Below are positions 24,626 through 30,417 of a stretch of 30,965 bases of DNA, one piece after another. The stretch lies in the IMG/VR virus record IMGVR_UViG_3300021425_000113, positions 1-30,965 of that record. One strand, written 5' to 3'. The notes below the pieces were generated by a model. It had not been told where the DNA came from and did no database searches. It worked only from the letters and a program-made list of their open reading frames with translations. The first letter of the stretch is position 1; the number at the start of each line of letters is the position of its first letter. The position numbers and the translations under genes are program-made. The stretch comes from a virus.

Positions 24626-26521
24626 ATGGCAAAACTTCAGATGGCTATGTTCGCGCCAAAAAGCGAATGGGTTCCTCCCCTAGAACTACCGGACATTACA
24701 TCCGCCGGTAAAATAGCTATAGATGTCGAGACCCGAGACCCAAATCTCAAGGCCCACGGGCCGGGCTGGCCTACTGGTGACGGAGAAGTCGTGGGCTATG
24801 CAATAGCTGTTGACGGGTGGTCTGGTTATATCCCTGTAGGACACCTTGGGGGTGGCAATCTCGATAAGCGGATCGTCAACCGATGGCTTAAAAAAGTGTT
24901 TGAGTGCCCTGCGGATAAGATCATGCACAACGCACAATATGATCTCGGCTGGATACGTCAGATGGGGTTTCAGGTTAACGGCAGGATCATCGACACGATG
25001 GTTGTGGCGTCTCTGCTGGATGAGAACAGGTTTTCTTTCAGCCTCAACGCACTAGCCTATGAGCACCTAAACAAGGTTAAATCAGAAAAAGGCCTGAACG
25101 AAGCCGCACGGGAGTTTGGCGTAGATCCAAAGGCCGAGATGTGGAAGATGCCGGCGATGTACGTCGGACCGTACGCTGAGGGTGACGCAGAGCTAACGCT
25201 GGAGCTGTGGAACTATCTCAGCGGACAGCTGCACAAACAAGATCTGTGGCCAATCGCCAACCTAGAGCTGGACCTGCTACCCTGCCTTGTGGATATGACC
25301 ATGCGTGGCGTTCGAGTAGACACAGACCGCGTCGAACGGACCAAGGACTATCTACTCAAGAAAGAGAAAGAGGTCCTGAAGCAGATCAAGCACATTACCG
25401 GATCAAATGTCGAGATCTGGGCAGCACAGTCACTAGCCAAGGCTTTTGATAAGCAAGGCATCTATTATCCCAAAACAGATAAGGGATCGCCAAGCTTTAC
25501 CAAATCCTTTCTGTCCGACAGCGAGGAGCCGCTAGCTAAACTGGTGGTGCAGGCTCGCAACCTGAACAAGACCAGCGGCACGTTCATCAATACAATCATG
25601 AAGCACTGCCACTCGGACGGGCGCATCCATAGCCATATCAATCAGATTAGATCTGATGACGGCGGAACAGTGTCGGGCCGCATCTCGATGAACAACCCTA
25701 ACCTGCAACAGATCCCTGCCCGAGATCCAGAAATCGGGCCGATGATACGAAGCTTGTTTCTGCCAGAAGAGGGGGACCAGTGGGCGGCCATTGACTTCTC
25801 GCAGCAGGAACCACGGATCTTGGTCCACTATGCTTCAGTGTACGGTAAGTCTCGGGGCATACCTTTGAAAGGGGCTGATGAGTTTGTTGATGGGTATACC
25901 AACAATCCAGACATGGACTTCCACACAATGGTTGCGGAAATGGCCGGCATTGGTCGTAAGCAGGCTAAGACTATTAATCTTGGCATGATGTATGGCATGG
26001 GCGTAAACAAGCTTGCCGGTGAGCTGGGTATCGAGACCGACGAGGCGAAAGCGCTTATCAAACAGTACCATGAGCGCGTTCCGTTTGTGAAAGGTCTGAT
26101 GACCGGCGTACAGAACAGGTTGAATGAAAGATCCAGCGAGGGCTCTCTGCGGTCCATATTGGGCCGTAAGTGCCGTTTTGATCTCTGGGAACCCGATACG
26201 TTCGCAATGAACAAAGCGCTGCCCTACAAGGAAGCTGTGGACGCCTACGGGCCAACTACGCGGCTAAAACGTGCTTACACATACAAAGCGCTGAACAGAC
26301 TGATCCAAGCATCGGCTGCGGACATGACAAAGCAAGCTATGGTTAACTTGTACAAAGCAGGGCACCTGCCCTTGGTTCAGATACATGACGAAATTGCAAT
26401 GTCAGTTAAAGGGCTTGACGAAGCAAAAAGTATCGCATACGTTATGGAAACTGCAGTTCCCCTCGAAGTCCCTAGTAAATGTGACATTGAAATCGGACCG
26501 AGCTGGGGTGAGGCGGTTTAG
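24626..26521 (+). CDS. polA: Family A DNA polymerase with 3'-5' exonuclease (Leu762 type)
   Basis: A 631-residue replicative polymerase starting at ATG 24626. The 3'-5' exonuclease domain has Exo I IAIDVETRD (Asp33, Glu35), Exo II IMHNAQYDLGW and Exo III YAEGDAELTLELW. In the polymerase domain, motif A is AAIDFSQQEPRIL (Asp390), with QEPR where E. coli Pol I has IELR; motif B is RKQAKTINLGMMYG; and motif C is QIHDE (His587-Asp588-Glu589). The motif B residue equivalent to E. coli Phe762 is Leu452. There is no 5'-3' exonuclease domain, as in T7-type phage polymerases. In virioplankton work, Leu at this site has been proposed to mark slower or temperate-like phages. It ends just before a strong terminator. 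Confidence 0.95.
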   Translation: MAKLQMAMFAPKSEWVPPLELPDITSAGKIAIDVETRDPNLKAHGPGWPTGDGEVVGYAIAVDGWSGYIPVGHLGGGNLDKRIVNRWLKKVFECPADKIMHNAQYDLGWIRQMGFQVNGRIIDTMVVASLLDENRFSFSLNALAYEHLNKVKSEKGLNEAAREFGVDPKAEMWKMPAMYVGPYAEGDAELTLELWNYLSGQLHKQDLWPIANLELDLLPCLVDMTMRGVRVDTDRVERTKDYLLKKEKEVLKQIKHITGSNVEIWAAQSLAKAFDKQGIYYPKTDKGSPSFTKSFLSDSEEPLAKLVVQARNLNKTSGTFINTIMKHCHSDGRIHSHINQIRSDDGGTVSGRISMNNPNLQQIPARDPEIGPMIRSLFLPEEGDQWAAIDFSQQEPRILVHYASVYGKSRGIPLKGADEFVDGYTNNPDMDFHTMVAEMAGIGRKQAKTINLGMMYGMGVNKLAGELGIETDEAKALIKQYHERVPFVKGLMTGVQNRLNERSSEGSLRSILGRKCRFDLWEPDTFAMNKALPYKEAVDAYGPTTRLKRAYTYKALNRLIQASAADMTKQAMVNLYKAGHLPLVQIHDEIAMSVKGLDEAKSIAYVMETAVPLEVPSKCDIEIGPSWGEAV

Positions 26522-26560
26522 TTGTTTTTTCTCCAAGAGGGTTCCTCCCCCCTCGCACTT

Positions 26561-26589
26561 GGCCTCCGCTTCGGCGGAGGCCTTTTTTT
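26561..26589 (+). terminator. Intrinsic terminator after DNA polymerase
   Basis: GGCCTCCGC (26561-26569), a TTCG tetraloop and GCGGAGGCC (26574-26582) form a perfect 9-bp stem with a cUUCGg loop, followed by seven T. It closes the replication operon 40 bases after the polymerase stop. Confidence 0.93.
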
Positions 26590-26601
26590 ATATAAAAAAG
26601 C

Positions 26602-26629
26602 TTGTGTTTGATATAAACTCTTATATAAT
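26602..26629 (+). promoter_or_regulatory. Sigma70-like promoter for the 26.6-28.1 kb operon
   Basis: A perfect TATAAT -10 box (26624-26629) is preceded, 16 bases upstream, by TTGTGT (26602-26607). It lies between the polymerase terminator and the RHH gene, whose AAGGAG ribosome site begins about 13 bases downstream of the box. The AT-rich surroundings support an active promoter. Confidence 0.65.
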
Positions 26630-26653
26630 CCCACATGCGGTAAGGAGATGTTT

Positions 26654-26809
26654 ATGGATACCAACAAGTGGAAAAGCATCCTAGTTCCACGGGATGTTTA
26701 TGAAGAGATACGAGAACTATCTCGTAAAGAGGGGAGGACCATAAGCGGTCAGCTCCGACTGGTTTTTGAGCAGTGGCAGGAACGTAAACGGAGCAATCCC
26801 CATGACTAA
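26654..26809 (+). CDS. Ribbon-helix-helix DNA-binding protein
   Basis: A 51-residue protein starting at ATG 26654, 7 bases after AAGGAG. It has the Arc/MetJ-type RHH pattern: a strand (KSILVPRDVYEEI) followed by two helices (RELSRKEG, then SGQLRLVFEQW). Such proteins dimerise and bind operator DNA through the strand. It is the first gene after a clear promoter, so autoregulation of this small operon is likely. Its stop lies within the next gene's first codons (8-base ATGACTAA overlap). Confidence 0.75.
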   Translation: MDTNKWKSILVPRDVYEEIRELSRKEGRTISGQLRLVFEQWQERKRSNPHD

Positions 26810-27083
26810 AAAGCCGAAGAAGCGCGGGCTAGACTACCTTATGTCTGACATGGGGGATCAGCAAGACGACTTCCTTCACGCAGCCGATTGTACGGAACAA
26901 CTCATAAAAGAATTTGACCGACAAGGCATCGACAGGGGTAGCGCTTTGGGCGGCATTCTGACCGAAACAATATCACACATTATCTCAGGCAGTCCAAATC
27001 CGTCCGTGGCTCTAGGACTTATCGCGTCGTGCATAACAAGCGCTGCGGTGGCAACTGAATTAGACGATTTTAAAGTTCATTAA
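26802..27083 (+). CDS. Hypothetical 93-residue protein
   Basis: I take ATG 26802, which overlaps the RHH stop by 8 bases; an in-frame codon at 26766 lies inside the RHH gene and has no ribosome site. The N-terminus is basic (MTKKPKKRGLDYL), followed by acidic and helical stretches. The C-terminal half is hydrophobic and small-residue rich (SVALGLIASCITSAAVATE), possibly a packed helix rather than a membrane span. Single cysteines occur at about 30 and 80. No family is recognised. Confidence 0.65.
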   Translation: MTKKPKKRGLDYLMSDMGDQQDDFLHAADCTEQLIKEFDRQGIDRGSALGGILTETISHIISGSPNPSVALGLIASCITSAAVATELDDFKVH

Positions 27084-27095
27084 AAGGAGAAACCA

Positions 27096-27389
27096 ATGTT
27101 GTTCTACATTCCAACCTTAATAATTATTTTCTACATAATTTTACCAAAAGAAATCAGAAGATGGTTCTATGCACCGCTTCTGTCACTGGCCATTCTCGCA
27201 CCCATTGACTTGATAAGCTTTGTGTTTTTTGAGGAAAATGCTTTAGAAAGAGGCGTCACTTGGGGAGTTTGGCTGTTTTCTTCTGTCTTCCTACCCTTAT
27301 CGTGGATGATCTTCCTTGCCGCTGCGGAATGGTTCGCGGACCGCGCAATAAAAGTTATCGAACCAAAGGGCTTGAAAGAGGAAAAATAA
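27096..27389 (+). CDS. Small membrane protein with three predicted transmembrane helices
   Basis: A 97-residue protein with AAGGAG 8 bases before ATG. Hydrophobic segments lie at about 2-16 (LFYIPTLIIIFYIIL), 27-46 (PLLSLAILAPIDLISFVFF) and 55-77 (TWGVWLFSSVFLPLSWMIFL). The first loop is basic (KEIRRW) and the C-terminal tail charged (EPKGLKEEK), giving a likely N-out/C-in arrangement by the positive-inside rule. Phage proteins of this size can be holins, superinfection-exclusion or early membrane-modifying factors. No endolysin is nearby, so a holin label is not supported. Confidence 0.7.
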   Translation: MLFYIPTLIIIFYIILPKEIRRWFYAPLLSLAILAPIDLISFVFFEENALERGVTWGVWLFSSVFLPLSWMIFLAAAEWFADRAIKVIEPKGLKEEK

Positions 27390-27392
27390 TCG

Positions 27393-27408
27393 TGCATCGT
27401 TCGATGCA
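27393..27408 (+). repeat. Inverted repeat overlapping the next start codon
   Basis: TGCATCG (27393-27399), a TT spacer and CGATGCA (27402-27408) form a perfect 7-bp dyad whose last base is the A of the following ATG. In RNA it would fold over the translation start; in DNA it could be a dimeric-regulator operator. The following gene has no good ribosome site, which makes start-site control more plausible. Confidence 0.5.
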
Positions 27409-27611
27409 TGGTCGAGATCTGTCAAACATGTGGCGGTACCGGAGAACTTTCGTGGGAGACGTACGATGCGCCTTCCTTGAAAAAAGACTTCGGTACCGTT
27501 TCTTTTTCCTCTGTAGATTGTCCCACCTGTAAAGGTACCGGCGAAGTCCTCGATGACATCGATCAGCTCATCGAAAAATATATCGACACGGATTACGATC
27601 CAGACGAATGA
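27408..27611 (+). CDS. DnaJ-type zinc-finger small protein (two CxxCxGxG motifs)
   Basis: A 67-residue protein carrying CQTCGGTG (residues 5-12) and CPTCKGTG (about 38-45), the two CxxCxGxG knuckles that together bind one zinc in the DnaJ central domain. No J-domain is present. The acidic C-terminal tail (DDIDQLIEKYIDTDYD) may be a protein-interaction peptide. In some marine podoviruses related motifs are embedded in the DNA polymerase; here they are separate. It overlaps the HNH gene by ATGA. The function is unknown; a zinc-stabilised adaptor is plausible. Confidence 0.7.
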   Translation: MVEICQTCGGTGELSWETYDAPSLKKDFGTVSFSSVDCPTCKGTGEVLDDIDQLIEKYIDTDYDPDE

Positions 27612-28102
27612 AGAGTGAAACCAACAAAAAACGCTTCTGCATCGGCTGCGAAACCTACCAGCCAATAAATTCCTTCCTCAAACGAAACTCACCACCAAAA
27701 CGCAAAGGCCAGTATTACGGTCGATGCAAGCCCTGCCGACACGAACAATACAAAGTGAGATACGGCAGCCTAGAAACCTATTTTGGTAATAAGCTCGCCC
27801 GCATCAAACGACTTAACAAGATCGAAGTCAGCATCACCGTGGAAGACGTTCTCAGCTTGTGGCAGGTTCAGGGCGGTAAATGTGCCCTGACCGGCCGTAT
27901 AATGACCATAGGGGCCGGATCAGGGTCCACGGGACACGAACCTAGCATCGACAGAATAGACAGCTCTGGTGGCTACTGTATGGGCAATGTCTGGCTGGTC
28001 ACATCGGCCGTGAACTACGCCAAGCACAAGCTTTCAATGCAAGACTTTGTTAACTTGTGCGTAGATGTTCTGAATCACGGCAAAAAGAAAGCCCCGACAT
28101 GA
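27608..28102 (+). CDS. HNH endonuclease with N-terminal zinc knuckle
   Basis: A 164-residue protein, translationally coupled to the preceding gene (ATGA). The N-terminus has a CxxC...CxxC finger (RFCIGCETYQ, later YGRCKPCRHEQ). The HNH-like core begins at GGKCALTGR and continues with PSIDRIDSSGGYCMGNVWLV and NYAKHKLS, which supply the conserved D-R-I-D and N/H positions. Free-standing phage HNH enzymes act as homing endonucleases or in packaging. With no terminase gene beside it, a mobile or homing-type nuclease is the more likely reading. It ends at a hairpin shared with the convergent DnaA-like gene. Confidence 0.8.
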   Translation: MKSETNKKRFCIGCETYQPINSFLKRNSPPKRKGQYYGRCKPCRHEQYKVRYGSLETYFGNKLARIKRLNKIEVSITVEDVLSLWQVQGGKCALTGRIMTIGAGSGSTGHEPSIDRIDSSGGYCMGNVWLVTSAVNYAKHKLSMQDFVNLCVDVLNHGKKKAPT

Positions 28103-28114
28103 CATCAGGGCTTT
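28082..28114 (-). terminator. Terminator between convergent HNH and DnaA-like genes
   Basis: AAAGCCC (28088-28094) and GGGCTTT (28108-28114) form a 7-bp stem around a 13-base loop. Read on the - strand, the stem is followed by CTTTTTG, giving a usable T-tract directly after the DnaA-like stop. On the + strand the stem ends in TTT only and overlaps the HNH stop codon, so it may act weakly in both directions. Confidence 0.6.
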
Positions 28115-28116
28115 GC

Positions 28117-28392
28117 TCATTTGGATAATATCTCGTTCAGTTCCTCGGACCAGTCTCGGTCTGGGTACTTTTCTAGAAATTTACGCACACCATGAATAAC
28201 CGTTGAATGATCCATGCCAAAAATCATGGCAATCTTTTTGTATGAATAGCCTCGCTCTCGAAGTAGGCACCAAACATGCCAGCGGGCTTCTACAAAGTTG
28301 CGTGTCCGACCGCCATTTAAAACATCTCGCTCGGACACAAGTCGCTTTTGGCATGTTTCCCTGACGATTTTACGTGCTAAGGAAGGCACCAT
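28117..28392 (-). CDS. Free-standing DnaA domain IV-like DNA-binding protein
   Basis: A 91-residue protein matching the C-terminal DnaA-box-binding domain. It has a helical N-terminus (LARKIVRETCQKRLVSERDV), then GGRTRNFVEARWHVWCLLRE, KKIAMIFG and MDHSTVIHGVRKF. The last is the DnaA signature (E. coli: RDHTTVLHACRKI). The AAA+ ATPase and domain I are absent. It could mark the phage origin, compete with host DnaA for DnaA boxes, or act as a repressor. It is coupled to the XRE gene by TAATG (stop and start share one base). Confidence 0.85.
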   Translation of the reverse strand: MVPSLARKIVRETCQKRLVSERDVLNGGRTRNFVEARWHVWCLLRERGYSYKKIAMIFGMDHSTVIHGVRKFLEKYPDRDWSEELNEILSK

Positions 28393-28586
28393 TAAGCACT
28401 AACTCCGGAAACAAGCTCCTTCAGATTAAGATCTGGTAACAATTCAGTCAGCCGGACAGCTGTATTAAGTGAGGGTTTGTGCTGGCCGTTTTCAATGCCG
28501 CAAATGTGCGCCGGAGTACAGCCCAGAAGCTTTGCCAGCTGGACTTGTGTGTAATTAGAGGCCTTACGTGCTTCTCTTAAGTTCAT
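28392..28586 (-). CDS. XRE-family helix-turn-helix regulator
   Basis: A 64-residue protein with the full lambda-repressor-like HTH: NLREARKASNYTQVQLAKLL, CTPAHICGIENGQHKPS, then AVRLTELLP. ATG 28586 is preferred because AAGGA lies 8 bases upstream; the in-frame ATG at 28610 lacks a ribosome site. No dimerisation or cleavage domain follows, so it is a Cro-like minimal repressor. It is coupled to the DnaA-like gene. The nearby dyads at 30811-30829 and 30857-30872 are possible operators, not proven. Confidence 0.88.
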   Translation of the reverse strand: MNLREARKASNYTQVQLAKLLGCTPAHICGIENGQHKPSLNTAVRLTELLPDLNLKELVSGVSA

Positions 28587-28710
28587 TTTGATGTTCCTTA
28601 CATTTTCCATTTTTAAAAACAGGGTTACCACAGGCAACCGATCTATCCCCTACCAAGAGGGTAGCGTGACAACGGCGAAACACTAATCGCCGCTGCCGTC
28701 GGTGTTTCAT
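28564..28710 (-). CDS. 48-residue putative zinc-knuckle protein
   Basis: Starts at ATG 28710, 8 bases after the preceding gene's stop, and ends inside the XRE gene (23-base overlap in another frame). The N-terminus is highly basic (MKHRRQRRLVFRR). A Cys/His series follows: C-H at 14-15, then ACGNPVFKNGKCKEHQ, of the form C-G-x-P-V-x6-C-x2-H seen in short zinc fingers of phage nuclease-type proteins. The ribosome site is weak (GAAGA). It fills what would otherwise be a gap in a densely packed operon. A DNA- or RNA-binding role is inferred from charge. Confidence 0.45.
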   Translation of the reverse strand: MKHRRQRRLVFRRCHATLLVGDRSVACGNPVFKNGKCKEHQNELKRST

Positions 28711-28727
28711 ACGGATCTTCATCCGTA
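28710..28727 (-). repeat. Perfect inverted repeat across a stop/start junction
   Basis: TACGGAT (28710-28716), a CTTC loop and ATCCGTA (28721-28727) form a 7-bp hairpin that includes the stop of the 126-residue gene and touches the start of the 48-residue gene. No T-run follows on either strand, so an RNA processing site, translation-coupling hairpin or operator is more likely than a terminator. Confidence 0.55.
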
Positions 28728-29099
28728 CACAATGTCACCAAGCAAGGCGTATTGCATGAAAACATCCGCGTCGTTGGCGTCAAAGTCATGACGCGATGAC
28801 AAACCGTTGCGGTTTATCTTCCATTGCACCCAGCGACCATACGCACGGTAAAAAGGTGTTCGTCCGTAAACCGTCTTCTCCTCACCAGATAAATCACCCT
28901 CCTGCTCCGAATATGTCAGGAAAAAATCAAAATCTCGGTTGAAGAGTTTTGGGTATTGATACGAAACGTCATCGCCCTTTTCATCTCGTATCTCTACAAG
29001 ATCTAGCCAATGATTGGAGCCACCCTCTATCGCAGTGACAAACAAATCACGGATATGATCGACTTCAAGATCAAATGTTATCGTTATTTTATCTTCCAT
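28719..29099 (-). CDS. Conserved-type phage early protein, 126 residues, function unknown
   Basis: GGAG lies 7 bases before the ATG, inside the end of the preceding gene. The N-terminal part (FDLEVDHIRDLFVTAIEGGS, then NHWLDLVEI) matches a pattern I associate with small phage early proteins (I-R-D-L-x-V-x-A-x-E-G-G-S-N-x-W). The rest is acidic and aromatic (FNRDFDFFLTYSEQ), ending NDADVFMQYALLGDIVYG. No catalytic motif is clear. It is likely cytosolic. Position in the overlapping early-type operon supports expression early in infection. Confidence 0.7.
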   Translation of the reverse strand: MEDKITITFDLEVDHIRDLFVTAIEGGSNHWLDLVEIRDEKGDDVSYQYPKLFNRDFDFFLTYSEQEGDLSGEEKTVYGRTPFYRAYGRWVQWKINRNGLSSRHDFDANDADVFMQYALLGDIVYG

Positions 29100-29103
29100 T
29101 TTA

Positions 29104-29223
29104 CTACTCCACTACAATCGTGGGCCACGGCTCTATCGGATCATACATCAGATAGCCAATACCAAAGCCCAGCACAAAACTAACTAGGATCACGACCCAC
29201 GGATCACGGTTTTTGTTTTTCAC
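29104..29223 (-). CDS. 39-residue single-span membrane protein (GTG start)
   Basis: The GTG at 29223 overlaps the upstream stop as GTGA. The protein begins KNKNRDPW, spans the membrane with VVILVSFVLGFGIGYLMY and ends with a short acidic/proline tail (DPIEPWPTIVVE). The basic N-terminus predicts N-in orientation. Its last codons hold the GGAG ribosome site of the next gene, and the gap to that gene is 4 bases. Tiny phage membrane proteins often affect host envelope or superinfection; nothing here identifies which. Confidence 0.6.
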   Translation of the reverse strand: MKNKNRDPWVVILVSFVLGFGIGYLMYDPIEPWPTIVVE

Positions 29224-29456
29224 GAGGCCGGCAAAAAAGATGTGACGTCATAAAAAATAGCGTCCGGATACTTATCACCCAAACCCTTCAAGGTGGTTTG
29301 AACAGCGTCAACACCAAGCCCTTCAAAGTCTTCAAGCAGGTTGACTTCTGAAGTGTCCGGCAAACGCTCGGTCACCAGTATGTCATACGTTTTTAAATAC
29401 GGTTCCCAAGACATCATATATGTCTCAACCTCAATACGTGGTTTCTGATCAATCAA
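29220..29456 (-). CDS. Hypothetical 78-residue acidic protein
   Basis: The start overlaps the upstream stop (ATGA). It is a beta/alpha mixture: KPRIEVETYMMSWEPYLKTY, YDILVTERLP, an acidic helix LLEDFEGLG, then a C-terminal GDKYPDAIFYDVTSFLP strand. No cysteine pairs, membrane span or known motif. No family recognised. Confidence 0.6.
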   Translation of the reverse strand: MIDQKPRIEVETYMMSWEPYLKTYDILVTERLPDTSEVNLLEDFEGLGVDAVQTTLKGLGDKYPDAIFYDVTSFLPAS

Positions 29457-29626
29457 AACGGGGGCTCCTTTTCTTCGGGGTCATTCTCAAATAAATCCTT
29501 CGCACGAGATCGAAGATGCTGGACATCACGCTTGCCGTAACTGTCCCACTCAATGTCGTCCGCGACGCGAAGTAAGTGGACAGCCCGCTCACGGCGGGTC
29601 TGCCAATCTTTAGGATTGTTCGTCAC
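29453..29626 (-). CDS. Hypothetical 57-residue charged protein (GTG start)
   Basis: I choose GTG 29626, 10 bases after GGAGGAG and overlapping the upstream gene's end by 17 bases. The reading frame extends further upstream to an ATG at 29746, but that part runs antiparallel in meaning to a better-supported gene in another frame. The protein is helical and highly charged (NNPKDWQTRRERAVHLLRVA, then RDVQHLRSRAKDLFEND). The acidic end (DPEEKEPPF) resembles a flexible tail and also overlaps the next start by ATGA. Function unknown. Confidence 0.5.
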   Translation of the reverse strand: MTNNPKDWQTRRERAVHLLRVADDIEWDSYGKRDVQHLRSRAKDLFENDPEEKEPPF

Positions 29627-29765
29627 GGTCAATGAACTCCTCCACACGGACCACGGCTCCCGTGCCATGCTCCTTGTTTCTGATGTGATCGACTTCTTCT
29701 TCCGTCCGACGCAGATAGATAGATATCTCTTTATCCTTGTCCACACGCACGTTGTAATGTTTCAT
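29610..29765 (-). CDS. Hypothetical 51-residue protein
   Basis: ATG 29765 overlaps the upstream stop as ATGA and has GGAG 7 bases before it, a strong site. The protein starts MKHYNVRVDKDKEISIYLRR and continues TEEEVDHIRNKEHGTGAVV, ending VEEFIDRDEQS. The strand-helix pattern with the VRVEEF strand suggests a small alpha/beta fold. No known motif. Strong translation signals at both ends make it a real gene although short. Confidence 0.6.
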   Translation of the reverse strand: MKHYNVRVDKDKEISIYLRRTEEEVDHIRNKEHGTGAVVRVEEFIDRDEQS

Positions 29766-29983
29766 TCGTCATCTCCATGTTCCCAACGGATCTCGTCCTC
29801 ACTCAGCGGGATAAAATCCCCATCGCCACAGCTGGGGCAGCAATACTCGTTACCCTTGTAGCCAGCATATGCCGATCTCTGGTCGCCAGAACCCATCCAG
29901 TCACAATCTAGGCACAACATCAGATCACCCTTGGTGTAGTTGATCCGCTGTGCGCGTTCCCATAGGCTTAAATTTTCCACCAT
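29762..29983 (-). CDS. Zinc-ribbon protein, 73 residues
   Basis: ATG 29983 is 7 bases after GGGGAGG. A zinc ribbon is formed by CLDCDW (Cys24, Cys27) and YCCPSCGDGDF (about 48-58). The N-terminal 21 residues (MVENLSLWERAQRINYTKGD) are helical and the C-terminus is acidic (PLSEDEIRWEHGDDE). Such ribbons bind nucleic acid or RNA polymerase in phage early genes. It overlaps neighbours on both sides (16 bases upstream, 4 downstream). Confidence 0.7.
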   Translation of the reverse strand: MVENLSLWERAQRINYTKGDLMLCLDCDWMGSGDQRSAYAGYKGNEYCCPSCGDGDFIPLSEDEIRWEHGDDE

Positions 29984-30111
29984 TCGTCATCCTCCCCGAA
30001 ATCAAAAAGCTTGGTGGTGCGATCTTGGATCACGTCGTATAGGCCTTTGAAGATCAATAGCGTCGCGAAGAAGTGCGGGATCGCAATTATGGTTAACAAA
30101 AAGTTAGTCAT
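29968..30111 (-). CDS. 47-residue single-span membrane protein
   Basis: ATG 30111 has AAAGGAG 7 bases upstream. Residues 3-22 (NFLLTIIAIPHFFATLLIF) form one hydrophobic helix, followed by a basic/polar linker (KGLYDVIQDRTTKLF) and an acidic tryptophan-containing end (FGEDDEWWKI). The topology is probably N-out/C-in. It overlaps the zinc-ribbon gene by 16 bases. Likely an early host-envelope modifier; no family recognised. Confidence 0.65.
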   Translation of the reverse strand: MTNFLLTIIAIPHFFATLLIFKGLYDVIQDRTTKLFDFGEDDEWWKI

Positions 30112-30136
30112 TAAATTACTCCTTTAAACTAGAGGA

Positions 30137-30159
30137 GGGGCGACCGAGGCCGCCCCTGT
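30137..30159 (-). repeat. Intergenic hairpin repeat, copy 1
   Basis: A 23-base sequence with arms GGGGCG (30137-30142) and CGCCCC (30151-30156), identical to the copy at 30418-30440. It lies 8 bases after the stop of the gene at 30168-30353 and upstream of the next ribosome site. The stem extends by two further pairs with one wobble. There is no T-run, so it may be an RNA-stabilising or processing hairpin, or a weak terminator. Confidence 0.75.
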
Positions 30160-30167
30160 GGTGTGAG

Positions 30168-30353
30168 TTAGCAAGCAAGGACGCTTTCAACACAGCCTTT
30201 CAGCCTTGCTTTGGTGCAGTAGTCAGCATCTCCGATTTGGTCGGCTTCATCGTTTGGTGAGGTCACTTGGTAGACAGTCCAGAGCTGGATTGATGGATCG
30301 TAGTAATACCTCGCCCATTGGCCCTGACCGTTATGCTGATAATACGTTGTCAT
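30168..30353 (-). CDS. Hypothetical 61-residue protein, Tyr/Gln-rich
   Basis: I choose ATG 30353, with AGGAG 9 bases upstream in the leader shared by two other genes; an in-frame ATG at 30371 lies in front of that site. The protein begins MTTYYQHNGQGQWARYYYDP with many Tyr/Gln, then a beta pattern (IQLWTVYQVTS), an acidic turn (NDEADQIGDAD) and a C-terminal helix ending ESVLAC. Cys at 46, 54 and 61 could bind metal. No family recognised. The gene has its own promoter-like module and a hairpin after its stop, suggesting a separate mRNA. Confidence 0.6.
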   Translation of the reverse strand: MTTYYQHNGQGQWARYYYDPSIQLWTVYQVTSPNDEADQIGDADYCTKARLKGCVESVLAC

Positions 30354-30407
30354 GTGTTTTTCTCCTTTCAATAAGTGATACTATCATATGAAGTGCTGCT
30401 TGTAAAC
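30354..30407 (-). promoter_or_regulatory. Promoter-leader module A
   Basis: On the - strand GTTTACAAG is followed by CACTTCATATGATAGTATC and ends in AAAGGAGAAAAACAC before ATG 30353. The element matches the + strand module C (GTTTACAAG, CACTTAATATGCTAG). TTTACA and TAGTAT are spaced 17 bases, a workable sigma70 pair. A palindrome TGATA-C-TATCA overlaps the -10 region and could be an operator. Confidence 0.55.
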
Positions 30408-30417
30408 CAGGAGAGGT

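Noticed and set aside
27096-27389. Three-span membrane protein called a holin
   Set aside because: No endolysin or spanin gene lies near it and it is placed with regulators, so only a membrane-protein call is justified.
27260-27532. + strand open frame of 90 residues across the membrane-protein and zinc-protein genes
   Set aside because: Overlaps two better-supported genes in other frames, with odd composition and no ribosome site.
27608-28102. HNH enzyme as part of a self-splicing intron or terminase module
   Set aside because: No split host gene surrounds it, no intron-like structure was apparent, and no terminase or portal gene is nearby.
28710-28727. Inverted repeat considered as an intrinsic terminator
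   Set aside because: No T-run on either strand and it lies inside a closely coupled operon.
29627-29746. N-terminal extension of the gene at 29453-29626 to ATG 29746
   Set aside because: It would almost fully overlap the 51-residue gene at 29610-29765, which has a strong ribosome site and ATGA coupling; GTG 29626 has GGAGGAG upstream.
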